This document shows, one piece after another, positions 6,578 to 13,753 of a stretch of DNA of 17,707 nt. The notes beneath the pieces were generated by a model. It did no database searches. It was not told the origin of the DNA and saw nothing but the letters and a program-made list of their open reading frames with translations. Positions within the stretch are counted from its first letter, which is position 1. Every line of letters starts with the position of its first letter. A program made the position numbers and the translations under genes. The stretch comes from Verrucomicrobiota bacterium (lineage in GTDB: Bacteria > Verrucomicrobiota > Verrucomicrobiia > Chthoniobacterales > UBA10450). The DNA lies in assembly GCA_003217965.1 (NCBI GenBank), contig QHNB01000092.1:1-17707 (forward strand), given 5' to 3'.

Positions 6578-7111
6578 TTACCGGCGCCGCTTCGATCCAC
6601 GTTTGACAGAACGTGCCCTTGCTCCGCCGCGGCGTGCTTTCGATGCTGCACCCCGCTTTCGCGAACCACCGGATTTGCGTCGAGCAGTCCTCGCCGCTGA
6701 GCCGCGGCGTGCGCTCCGGGAAGTGGCGCTGCGTTTGACATGTCTGCTGGTACGCGAGCGTCTGGCGGCGGCCCTACGGCGCGATTTCTTAGCACGACCT
6801 GCGCTACGCGATGGCTTGGACGTCGAGCGTTTCCTAGGCGAAGGAACCTTGGCGCGAGGTTTTGTTCTCGCGGGGCGAGGGATTCCGACGACCTCCCGTG
6901 CTGTCGTGGAAATCGGTTTGCCTGTCGCTGCCGCCTTTCCAGCAATGGCACCAACGGCACCGCCAATTACCGCTCCGATGGGCCCGGCCACGCTTCCGAC
7001 GACGGCGCCTGTGGCGGCGCCAATTGCCGGCTTGGAAATTGGCGGAATTGTAATGTTTTCGCTTCCTTGCTCCGGCTTAGGCTGAGAATTTTCGGCAGGT
7101 TCGTCTGGCAT
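6578..7111 (-). CDS. Glycine-zipper protein with histone-H1-like basic tail
   Basis: A 177-residue protein in three parts. Residues 1-25 are acidic and polar. Residues 29-60 are a glycine zipper (GAATGAVVGSVAGPIGAVIGG then AVGAIAGKAA), a motif that normally inserts in or packs along membranes. Residues about 79-177 are almost entirely Arg, Lys, Ser, Ala and Gly, with short KRS/RRS/KRG patterns resembling bacterial histone-H1-like (Hc1/HctB-type) DNA-binding tails. The combination suggests a membrane-associated or oligomeric protein that binds nucleic acid, which is inference. The opposite strand also has a long frame, but it lacks recognisable sequence, whereas the glycine zipper here is unmistakable. 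It ends nine bases from the tRNA-Tyr 3' end and starts 125 bases downstream of the RRM gene's stop, so a common transcript with that gene is possible. Confidence 0.78.
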   Translation of the reverse strand: MPDEPAENSQPKPEQGSENITIPPISKPAIGAATGAVVGSVAGPIGAVIGGAVGAIAGKAAATGKPISTTAREVVGIPRPARTKPRAKVPSPRKRSTSKPSRSAGRAKKSRRRAAARRSRTSRHVKRSATSRSARRGSAARTARRKSGGSRKRGAASKARRGGARARSVKRGSKRRR

Positions 7112-7236
7112 AGCGGTTCCTCGGTTTGCGTGTTTAACAGTACATCGGATGATCTCTGCGTTGTAGCCGCTTCATCCTGTGGAATTTCGTTAGAGACGAA
7201 CAGCAGAGTCTCGGGAGCGTGACGCCTCGATCGCGT

Positions 7237-7605
7237 TCAACGCGAACCACGATCGCCGCGACTGTAACCGCCGCCGCCACCACCACCACCGCCACCGCCC
7301 CGGCCATAGCCACCGCCGCGGCCTCCATATCCACCGCCACCCCCGGGCGGGCGGGCTTCGCGCGGACGCGCTTCATTTACCGTGAGGGCGCGTCCCTCGA
7401 TTGTCTTGCCATTTAACTGAGTGATGGCATTTTGTGCGTCCTGTTCGGAGGCCATGGTCACGAAAGCAAAGCCGCGCGACTTGCCTGTGAATTTGTCTTG
7501 CATAAGCATGACATCTTGCACGGCTCCTGCCTGTGCAAAGAGGTCCTGCAAGTCGGTTTCCGTCGTATTGAACGAAAGATTCCCAACGTATAACTTAGTT
7601 CCCAT
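7237..7605 (-). CDS. Glycine-rich RRM RNA-binding protein
   Basis: A 122-residue single-RRM protein like the cold-responsive Rbp proteins of cyanobacteria and similar bacterial proteins. RNP2 is LYVGNL (5-10) and RNP1 is KSRGFAFVTM (42-51), with the aromatic residues that stack on RNA. Residues about 1-80 form one RRM, and residues about 88-122 form a Gly/Arg/Tyr-rich tail (GGGYGGRGGGYGRGGGG type). It presumably binds RNA, acting as a chaperone or in mRNA turnover in the cytoplasm; targets are unknown. The start ATG is 7603-7605, with no recognisable Shine-Dalgarno. An 11-bp complementary arm lies one base upstream of the start, so expression may be controlled through leader structure. The divergent fabF gene begins 186 bases away. 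Confidence 0.93.
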   Translation of the reverse strand: MGTKLYVGNLSFNTTETDLQDLFAQAGAVQDVMLMQDKFTGKSRGFAFVTMASEQDAQNAITQLNGKTIEGRALTVNEARPREARPPGGGGGYGGRGGGYGRGGGGGGGGGGGYSRGDRGSR

Positions 7606-7606
7606 C

Positions 7607-7681
7607 TGAGTTTATTCTGGAAAACGCTGCCAGGTCACTGTTCCCGGTAATCGGATTTCAAATCGCCACTGAATAAACTCA
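7607..7681 (-). promoter_or_regulatory. 11-bp inverted repeat in the RRM gene leader, next to the start codon
   Basis: TGAGTTTATTC (7607-7617) and GAATAAACTCA (7671-7681) are perfect 11-bp complements separated by 53 bases. Read along the RRM mRNA, the downstream arm ends one base before the ATG, so the folded leader would bury the translation-initiation region. It could be a structural switch sensitive to temperature or to the RRM protein itself, or alternatively an operator in the divergent region. The repeat is observed; the role is inference. Confidence 0.5.
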
Positions 7682-7791
7682 ACTGACAATTCACCAACTG
7701 CCCGAGCCATCGTTTTCTTGCGGCCTTAGTAGGTGCTTTCAGGTAGAAACGCAACAATAAACCGAACGCTTTCACCGTCCTAAATTCCATA

Positions 7792-8988
7792 ATGAATCCT
7801 CAGCCTAAGATCGCGCGCCGCGTCGCAATTACCGGCGCCGGAGTGGTGAGTCCGCTCGGATTCGGATTAGCAGAAACGCTCGAATCGCTACGTAATGGAA
7901 CGGATTGCGTCACGCCGGTCACAGCGTTCTCAGTCGAAAAAACCCGCTGCAAAACGGCGGGGCAGATTCCCGATTCACGCCTTCTCGAGGGACGACAAAG
8001 CGGCCGCCGCGATCGGCGTCTTCACCGTGCTTCCTACATGGTCATTGCGGCACTGGACGAGCTCTGGTCGCAAACGGACGGCTTCAAACCGGGAGTGGTT
8101 ATGGTCGGCACGACAAGCGGGGGCATGACATTTGGAGAACGCTTTTATCGCACCCTCGAAAACGGCGGCTGCTCCGCATCGTTAATCGCAAATTATCCGC
8201 CGCAAAAGCAAATTGTCGATGCCTTGGAGAAATTTGGCCTCGATGCTCCCGCCCAGGTCATCGCGAATGCCTGCGCCTCCGGCACGAACGCGATCGGCCA
8301 CGCTTTTTCCTCTATTCGGGCCGGACAATACCAACGCGTTCTCGCCGGCGGATATGATGCCCTCTCCGAATTGGTTTTCGTTGGCTTCGATTCTTTGCAA
8401 GCGTCGACGCCCGAGAAATGCCGCCCCTTCGACGCCAGGCGCTCCGGCATGGTCCTCGGCGAAGGCGCGGCGCTGCTCGCGCTGGAAGAGCTTGAATCAG
8501 CCCAAAGACGCGGCGCCGAAATTCTCGCCGAGATTGTTGGCTACGGAATTTCCACGGACAATCATCATCTGACTCAACCAAATCCGGACGGAAGCGGTCC
8601 GCGTCATGCGATGGAGCAAGCGCTTGCTGGAGCAGACTTAACACCGGACCAGATTGGCTACATTAATGCCCATGGGACCGCTACCGCCTTCAACGATGCG
8701 GCCGAAGGCAAAGCGATCCAACAAATGTTTGATGGTGTTCCGATCAGCTCGACTAAAAGCATGATGGGACACTCGCTGGGGGCGGCTGGTGCGATCGAAG
8801 CGATCGTTGGTTTACTCGCGCTTCAGCGCCAACTTTTGCCTCCGAACATCAATTTCCGCGAGCCCGATCCGGAATTGCGGCTAAACATTATTGCCAACGA
8901 AGCCAGGCACGCAGAATTCGATTGTGTGCTTTCAAATTCGTTCGGGTTCGGGGGCACGAACGCAAGCATCGTTTTGCGCAAAATGTGA
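7792..8988 (+). CDS. fabF: Beta-ketoacyl-ACP synthase II (FabF-type ketosynthase)
   Basis: A 398-residue condensing enzyme that extends acyl-ACP with malonyl-ACP in type II fatty-acid synthesis. The catalytic triad is complete: Cys161 in NACASGTNAIGHA, His294 in INAHGTATAFND and His327 in MMGHSLGAAGAIE, plus the conserved K322. The C-terminal GFGGTNAS loop (in SNSFGFGGTNASIVL) and the opening VAITGAGVVSPLG are also standard. Length fits FabF (about 410). The gene overlaps the next, a catalytically dead paralogue, by four bases. That pairing resembles ketosynthase/chain-length-factor pairs, so this enzyme could serve a dedicated acyl or polyene pathway rather than bulk FAS II. ATG 7792 lacks an obvious Shine-Dalgarno. 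Confidence 0.93.
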   Translation: MNPQPKIARRVAITGAGVVSPLGFGLAETLESLRNGTDCVTPVTAFSVEKTRCKTAGQIPDSRLLEGRQSGRRDRRLHRASYMVIAALDELWSQTDGFKPGVVMVGTTSGGMTFGERFYRTLENGGCSASLIANYPPQKQIVDALEKFGLDAPAQVIANACASGTNAIGHAFSSIRAGQYQRVLAGGYDALSELVFVGFDSLQASTPEKCRPFDARRSGMVLGEGAALLALEELESAQRRGAEILAEIVGYGISTDNHHLTQPNPDGSGPRHAMEQALAGADLTPDQIGYINAHGTATAFNDAAEGKAIQQMFDGVPISSTKSMMGHSLGAAGAIEAIVGLLALQRQLLPPNINFREPDPELRLNIIANEARHAEFDCVLSNSFGFGGTNASIVLRKM

Positions 8989-10070
8989 GTTCGTGGATTG
9001 CCGGCCTGAGTTGGGTGACCCCGCTTGGTAGCGGCGTCGATTCAGTTTGGCAGCGTCTACTCGCAGGTGAGCGTCCGCCGCTCGAAAAACTGCAAAGCGA
9101 ACACAGTGCCAGAAGCTACCTCGTGCATCGTGTGCCAGGCCATGCCAGCAAAAACCTGCCGCCGCATCCGCGTTTGCGTCGCGCCAGCGCTATTTCTCGT
9201 TTCGCCGCGGCTGCCGGGCTTGGTGCAATCGCCGATGCCGCGGTCACGCCGGATGTGGAACGGACCGCGGTCGTTTTCGCGATCTCAAACGGAGGTGTTA
9301 TTTACACTCGTCGCTTTTACAGCGAGATTGTTAAGGCTGGCGCGCAATCCGCCAGTCCTCTGCTTTTTCCGGAAACTGTTTTCAACGCTCCGGCGAGCCA
9401 TTTGGCTGCGATTCTCGGCATTTGTGGTGCATCCTACACCGTCGTCGGAGACGGCGCCGTCGGTATTCTTGCGCTGAAACTGGCCGACGATTTGCTTGCC
9501 GCGGGTGAGGTTGATACATGCCTCGTCGTCGCCGCAGAAGAGATTGACTCCCTTGTCTGCGAAGCTTATCGGCAGTGGCGTTTGCTGCGAAACGCGCGGG
9601 CGCCGGAAAGCAGGCGGGGGATGATCGTTAGCGAAGGAGCCGGAGCGGTTTTGCTAAGCCGGAATGCTGGCGGTTGTGAGATTGAGAAAATTGATCCTGG
9701 CTCAAATTTTTTCCGGCGCGCCGAAGCCACCGGAAAACTCCGGCGGACACTCGAGGGCCTCGAAGTTGAAACGGCGTCATTCTGCATTGGAAGCGCTAAC
9801 GGCACGTTTGTAGACGCAGCTGAGAGATCTGCCCTGGGCGAGAATGTGCGGGTGTATTATCCAAAACTGGCATTGGGTGACAGCATCGGAGCGTCGGTTC
9901 TGTGGCAGGTGATCATTGCCGTACAAGCATTACGGACGAGGCGCTTGCCCGAATCGGTCGAGCCGGTTCGCGGATCACGTGCAATCGTCCTAGCCTGTGG
10001 AGTGAATCAGCAAATCGGGGGGCTTGCGTTGTGCTGTGAGGATGAGAAATACCGATCGGCCCTCTCGTGA
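8985..10070 (+). CDS. Ketosynthase-like protein without catalytic residues (chain-length-factor-like)
   Basis: A 361-residue thiolase-fold protein related to the preceding FabF. GTG 8985 is chosen because it overlaps the fabF stop as GTGA and yields MSSWIAGLSWVTPLG, the usual ketosynthase opening; upstream codons lie antisense to nothing and simply overlap fabF. The active sites have changed: the NACASG position reads GDGAVG (155-160, Cys to Gly157), the NAHGT position reads SANGT (His to Asn272), and the MGHSLGA position reads LGDSIGA (His to Asp299). The adjacent Lys294 remains. Loss of all three residues with an intact fold is the pattern of chain-length factors and other non-catalytic KS partners that dimerise with an active KS. 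The frame is intact, so it does not look like a pseudogene. It overlaps the lptD frame at its end. Confidence 0.85.
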   Translation: MSSWIAGLSWVTPLGSGVDSVWQRLLAGERPPLEKLQSEHSARSYLVHRVPGHASKNLPPHPRLRRASAISRFAAAAGLGAIADAAVTPDVERTAVVFAISNGGVIYTRRFYSEIVKAGAQSASPLLFPETVFNAPASHLAAILGICGASYTVVGDGAVGILALKLADDLLAAGEVDTCLVVAAEEIDSLVCEAYRQWRLLRNARAPESRRGMIVSEGAGAVLLSRNAGGCEIEKIDPGSNFFRRAEATGKLRRTLEGLEVETASFCIGSANGTFVDAAERSALGENVRVYYPKLALGDSIGASVLWQVIIAVQALRTRRLPESVEPVRGSRAIVLACGVNQQIGGLALCCEDEKYRSALS

Positions 10071-10123
10071 TTATCCCTTTTGCCTTTGCAACCATTGGGA
10101 CGTGCGGTACGTTGCGGCGCGCC

Positions 10124-12370
10124 ATGCGAACGCGGGCAGCGGTTTTTTTTCTTCTCGTCTTTGCTGCCACAGGCGCAGGCGCGGTTGATTTCGAAGCCCC
10201 AAAAAATCAACCAATCGAAATCACGTCCAGTGGCGAGACGCGATATGAAGACGGCATTGCCATCGCACACGGCAACGTCGCGATCCATCTCAGCGATACC
10301 GACATTTATGCCGACTCCGCTCGCTATAATTCGAAGACACATGAAGTGTTCGCGGAAGGTCATGTCCGGATTTATCACGAATCCAGCCTCTACATCGCCG
10401 AACGCGGCGTTTATAACGTCGATACCAAGGAGATTCACGCCGAGAATCTGCGCAGCAGTTCCGATCCCTATTTGATAAGGGCGGAAAAGCTACAAGCGTT
10501 TTCCGATGGCCATTATCTGGTTAATAACGGATATTTTACGACCGACGATTCAAGTAATCCGGACTTTCATTTTCGCGCTCATACCGTTCGGGTTTACGAA
10601 AACGACCGGGTCATCTTTCAGAATGTGACCTTTTACATCGGCAAAGTACCGGTGTTTTGGTGGCCCTATTTGTACCAATCACTGAACGACGCCTTCAGTT
10701 TCACCATTTCGCCGGCCTATCTCAGTTCGTGGGGCCCCTCTCTGCTTGGGCAGGTCACCTTCCCCATCACGGATAAAATCAAAGGACGCGTTCGATTGGA
10801 TTACCGCACCCGGCGTGGCCCAGCGATTGGTTTCGAATCAGAAGTCAATTACGGCAAGGACGATAGCAGTTACGCCAAACTCACGACTTATTTCATCCAG
10901 GATCAGAATCCCGAGATCAATCGCACCAATGTCCCCCGAGGTTCAGTTCCGACGAGTCGTTACCGGGTCAGCATTGAGGATCAAACGAATTTCACCAAGG
11001 ACATTTATGGGATCGTTGATATCACGAAATTAAGCGATGCCTTCGTCATGCAGGACTTTTATCAGGGCGAATTCCGGATTAATCCGCAGCCGGACAATGT
11101 CATTGCGATTACCAAAACCGATCCTATTTACACGCTGACCGCCATCACACGTTTCCAAGCCAATAGCTTCTTCGATACGACCGAGCGCCTCCCTGAAGTC
11201 GTGCTCGATGTGAAACGGACGCCGATTTTCGATAGTCCGATTTTCTATGAAGGTGAGACCGGAATTGCCGATCTGCATCGCAATTTCGCGCGCAATTCCG
11301 GTTTTGAAGACTACGGCACCTGGCGGGTCGATTCCTTCCATCAACTCCTTTATCCAAATACCTATTTTGGGTGGCTCAGCCTTGTGCCGCGTGTTGGATT
11401 TCGCGCCACTTATTACAACCAAACTCGCGATCTCGGAAAAACTCTCTTCACGCCGAGCACCGATCCGCTCGCTCCTGAGTTTCCTCTGCCCGATCCTACC
11501 GTGACCGAACCGCTCCATCTCGACGGCGACGCCACGCGCACGATTTTTAACGCCGGCGTGGAAGCATCTTTCAAAGTCTCGCGTGAGTGGGAGGACGCAC
11601 AAAGTCGCACCCTGGGTCTGGACGGACTGCGCCACGTCATCCAGCCATTCACGAATTTTTCCTGGGTCTCAAACGCCGGTGTCGACCCGACCGCAATTCT
11701 GCAGTTCGATCGCTTACAACCTTCTACCAAATTACTCCCAATCGATTTCCCCGAGTTTACCTCGATAGATTCCATCGATCGCTGGACGATCTGGCGTCTC
11801 GGTGTGCGCAATCGCCTCGAGACGCGTCGCGACGACGCCACCATTACTTGGTTTGAGCTCGACACTTATTTCGACGTCAACTTTGTCAATCCTTATGATC
11901 GCACTCAGTATTCCAACTTGTTCAACAAGATCCGGTTCACTCCGGTGCCGTGGGTCAACCTGTCGATCGATTCGCAGGTGCCTGCATTCGATAAAGGATT
12001 TACCGAGGTGAACACAACTATCGGAGTGCAACCGATCGCGAACCTGCAACTGAACGTCGGACATCGCTATCTGAACGAGAATCCATTTTTCGTAAACAGC
12101 AGTCTCTTCACGTTCGGTGGGTTTTATCGGTTTAATGATAATTGGGGAGTCGCCGTGCGGGAACAATACGAAGCAACTACTGGGGTGCTCGAGGAGCAGC
12201 GTTATTCCGTCTACCGCGATCTATCGAGCTGGGTCGCCTCCTTCGGTGCGGTCGTGCGCGATAACGGAGGCGTCAAAGAGTATGGCGTGCTTCTAACGTT
12301 TACTTTGAAAGCATTTCCAAAGCTGGGCTTTAATTTCAACTTTGACCCGGGCGGCGCCGGCCAAAATTGA
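10124..12370 (+). CDS. lptD: LptD-like outer-membrane LPS assembly protein
   Basis: A 748-residue outer-membrane protein of the LptD (OstA/Imp) family, which with LptE inserts lipopolysaccharide into the outer leaflet. Residues 1-20 (RTRAAVFFLLVFAATGAGA) form a signal peptide. Residues about 25-185 are the LptA-like periplasmic beta-jellyroll (ITSSGETRYEDGIAIAHGNV; DIYADSARYN; FAEGHVRIY). The link VPVFWWPYLYQSL is the typical entry to the barrel, and residues about 200-748 are barrel strands rich in aromatic residues. ATG 10124 gives a clean signal peptide. GTG 10067, which overlaps the previous stop as GTGA, would add 19 residues and is a real alternative. Unlike E. coli LptD, the mature protein contains no cysteine, so the stabilising disulfides are absent. 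Confidence 0.88.
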   Translation: MRTRAAVFFLLVFAATGAGAVDFEAPKNQPIEITSSGETRYEDGIAIAHGNVAIHLSDTDIYADSARYNSKTHEVFAEGHVRIYHESSLYIAERGVYNVDTKEIHAENLRSSSDPYLIRAEKLQAFSDGHYLVNNGYFTTDDSSNPDFHFRAHTVRVYENDRVIFQNVTFYIGKVPVFWWPYLYQSLNDAFSFTISPAYLSSWGPSLLGQVTFPITDKIKGRVRLDYRTRRGPAIGFESEVNYGKDDSSYAKLTTYFIQDQNPEINRTNVPRGSVPTSRYRVSIEDQTNFTKDIYGIVDITKLSDAFVMQDFYQGEFRINPQPDNVIAITKTDPIYTLTAITRFQANSFFDTTERLPEVVLDVKRTPIFDSPIFYEGETGIADLHRNFARNSGFEDYGTWRVDSFHQLLYPNTYFGWLSLVPRVGFRATYYNQTRDLGKTLFTPSTDPLAPEFPLPDPTVTEPLHLDGDATRTIFNAGVEASFKVSREWEDAQSRTLGLDGLRHVIQPFTNFSWVSNAGVDPTAILQFDRLQPSTKLLPIDFPEFTSIDSIDRWTIWRLGVRNRLETRRDDATITWFELDTYFDVNFVNPYDRTQYSNLFNKIRFTPVPWVNLSIDSQVPAFDKGFTEVNTTIGVQPIANLQLNVGHRYLNENPFFVNSSLFTFGGFYRFNDNWGVAVREQYEATTGVLEEQRYSVYRDLSSWVASFGAVVRDNGGVKEYGVLLTFTLKAFPKLGFNFNFDPGGAGQN

Positions 12371-12427
12371 TCGCGAAGAAGACAAATTTGCGTAGCATTC
12401 CCGTCCATTCGCTAAGAATAACAACTT

Positions 12428-13741
12428 ATGGATGTTTCGATCATCGGCTCGGGATATGTCGGCCTTGTTACCGGCGCCTGCTTTGCCGAGGTCGGCCATA
12501 ACGTCACTTGCGTCGACAACGATGCCCGAAAAATTGAAACTTTGCGCGCAGGCAGAGTTCCAATTTACGAACCCGGACTTGAAGAACTTATTCATCGTAA
12601 TGTCTCGGCCCAGCGGCTCCGCTTCAGCGGCAGCGTTAAGGAAGGGGTCGATAATTCGCAGGTCGTCTTCATCGCCGTCCCGACTCCGCCGCAACCTGAC
12701 GGCAGCGTCGATCTCAGTTTTATTGAGAAGGTGGCGCGCGAAATTGCCGGGGTACTGACCGACTACCGTGTCATCGTCGACAAAAGCACAGTACCAGTAA
12801 AAACGGGCGAGAAAGTAGCCGAATCGATCAAACGCTACAATCGACACCGAGCGAAGTTCGATGTCGTGAGCAATCCGGAGTTTCTCCGTGAAGGCTGCGC
12901 CGTCAGCGATTTGATGCAGCCTGATCGGATTGTGATCGGGGCGCAAAGCGAACATGCCGTCGACGTGATGAAAAAAGTTTACGAGCCATTCATGGCCCCC
13001 ATGCTCGTCACCGACATCAATAGCGCGGAGCTGATTAAGCATGCCGCCAATTCGTTCCTCGCGTTAAAAATTTCCTACATCAATGCGGTCTCAGCCATTT
13101 GTGAGGCGAGCGGCGCGGATGTCGAAAAAGTTGCCGACGGAATTGGGATGGACCGCCGCATAGGGCGGCATTTTCTCAACGCCGGGATCGGTTACGGTGG
13201 CTCCTGTTTTCCCAAGGATATTGCCGCCTTTATCACCATCAGCAATCAACTGGGCGTGCCATTTGCCTTATTGAAAGAAGTGCAGCGCATCAACGCCGCC
13301 CAAAAAGATCGCTTTCTAAAAGCGATTCGCGACACACTCTGGGTGTTACGCGAAAAGCAGATTGCGGTTTGGGGTCTCACCTTCAAACCCGACACTGATG
13401 ATGTGCGCTCCTCCGTGGCAATTGATTTGGTCGCGGACATGTTGCGGGAGGGCGCCCACGTTTCAGTTTATGACCCTAAAGGAATGGAGCGTGCCTGCGA
13501 ACTTGGTGCGATCAAGGGCGCCAGATTTTGCCAAAGTCCACTCGAGGCCGCGATAAACGCAGAAGCGCTCGTGATTGCAACGGAGTGGGCGGAGTTCGCG
13601 AACGTCGATCTCACGGTGGTAAAAGAAAAAATGACGACCCCCATCATTTTCGACGGTCGCAATCTTTTTGATCCGGCCACGATGGCGAAGGTCGGATTTC
13701 ATTACCATTCCATTGGCCGTCCACCGGTTAAACCGGAATAA
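12428..13741 (+). CDS. ugd: UDP-glucose 6-dehydrogenase
   Basis: A 437-residue enzyme oxidising UDP-glucose to UDP-glucuronate with two NAD+, supplying uronic-acid units for exopolysaccharide or envelope glycans. The NAD site is IIGSGYVGLVTGACFAEVGH (5-24) with the acidic end of strand 2 at VDND. Other conserved parts are VPTPP, KSTVPVKTG, SNPEFLREGCAV, the AELIKHAANSFLALKISYINA helix (K204), and GYGGSCFPKD (256-264) containing the catalytic Cys260. The C-terminal domain includes WGLTFKPDTDDVRSS. It fits the UDP-glucose/GDP-mannose dehydrogenase family at its usual length; the GGSCFPKD context favours UDP-glucose over GDP-mannose. It lies 57 bases after lptD and 12 bases before rsmB, on the same strand. 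Confidence 0.95.
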   Translation: MDVSIIGSGYVGLVTGACFAEVGHNVTCVDNDARKIETLRAGRVPIYEPGLEELIHRNVSAQRLRFSGSVKEGVDNSQVVFIAVPTPPQPDGSVDLSFIEKVAREIAGVLTDYRVIVDKSTVPVKTGEKVAESIKRYNRHRAKFDVVSNPEFLREGCAVSDLMQPDRIVIGAQSEHAVDVMKKVYEPFMAPMLVTDINSAELIKHAANSFLALKISYINAVSAICEASGADVEKVADGIGMDRRIGRHFLNAGIGYGGSCFPKDIAAFITISNQLGVPFALLKEVQRINAAQKDRFLKAIRDTLWVLREKQIAVWGLTFKPDTDDVRSSVAIDLVADMLREGAHVSVYDPKGMERACELGAIKGARFCQSPLEAAINAEALVIATEWAEFANVDLTVVKEKMTTPIIFDGRNLFDPATMAKVGFHYHSIGRPPVKPE

Positions 13742-13753
13742 TCATATGCGAGA

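Noticed and set aside
6603..7085. 160-residue plus-strand frame opposite the glycine-zipper gene
   Set aside because: Arg/Ala/Leu-rich composition is simply the complement of the Arg/Ser/Ala-rich gene; no domain is visible, whereas the minus strand has a clear glycine zipper.
7250..7350. GCC/ACC-rich low-complexity DNA as a non-coding repeat
   Set aside because: It is the coding sequence of the Gly-rich tail of the RRM protein; irregular period, no separate element.
11030..11635. 201-residue minus-strand frame
   Set aside because: Antisense shadow inside lptD, whose barrel sequence continues through it.
12388..12418. Promoter-like TTGCGT and TAAGAA before ugd
   Set aside because: Spacing of 19 bases and a poor -10; ugd could equally be read through from lptD.
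12293..13042. 249-residue minus-strand frame
   Set aside because: It lies antisense across the ugd N-terminal half, which carries complete UDP-glucose dehydrogenase motifs; no recognisable domain of its own.
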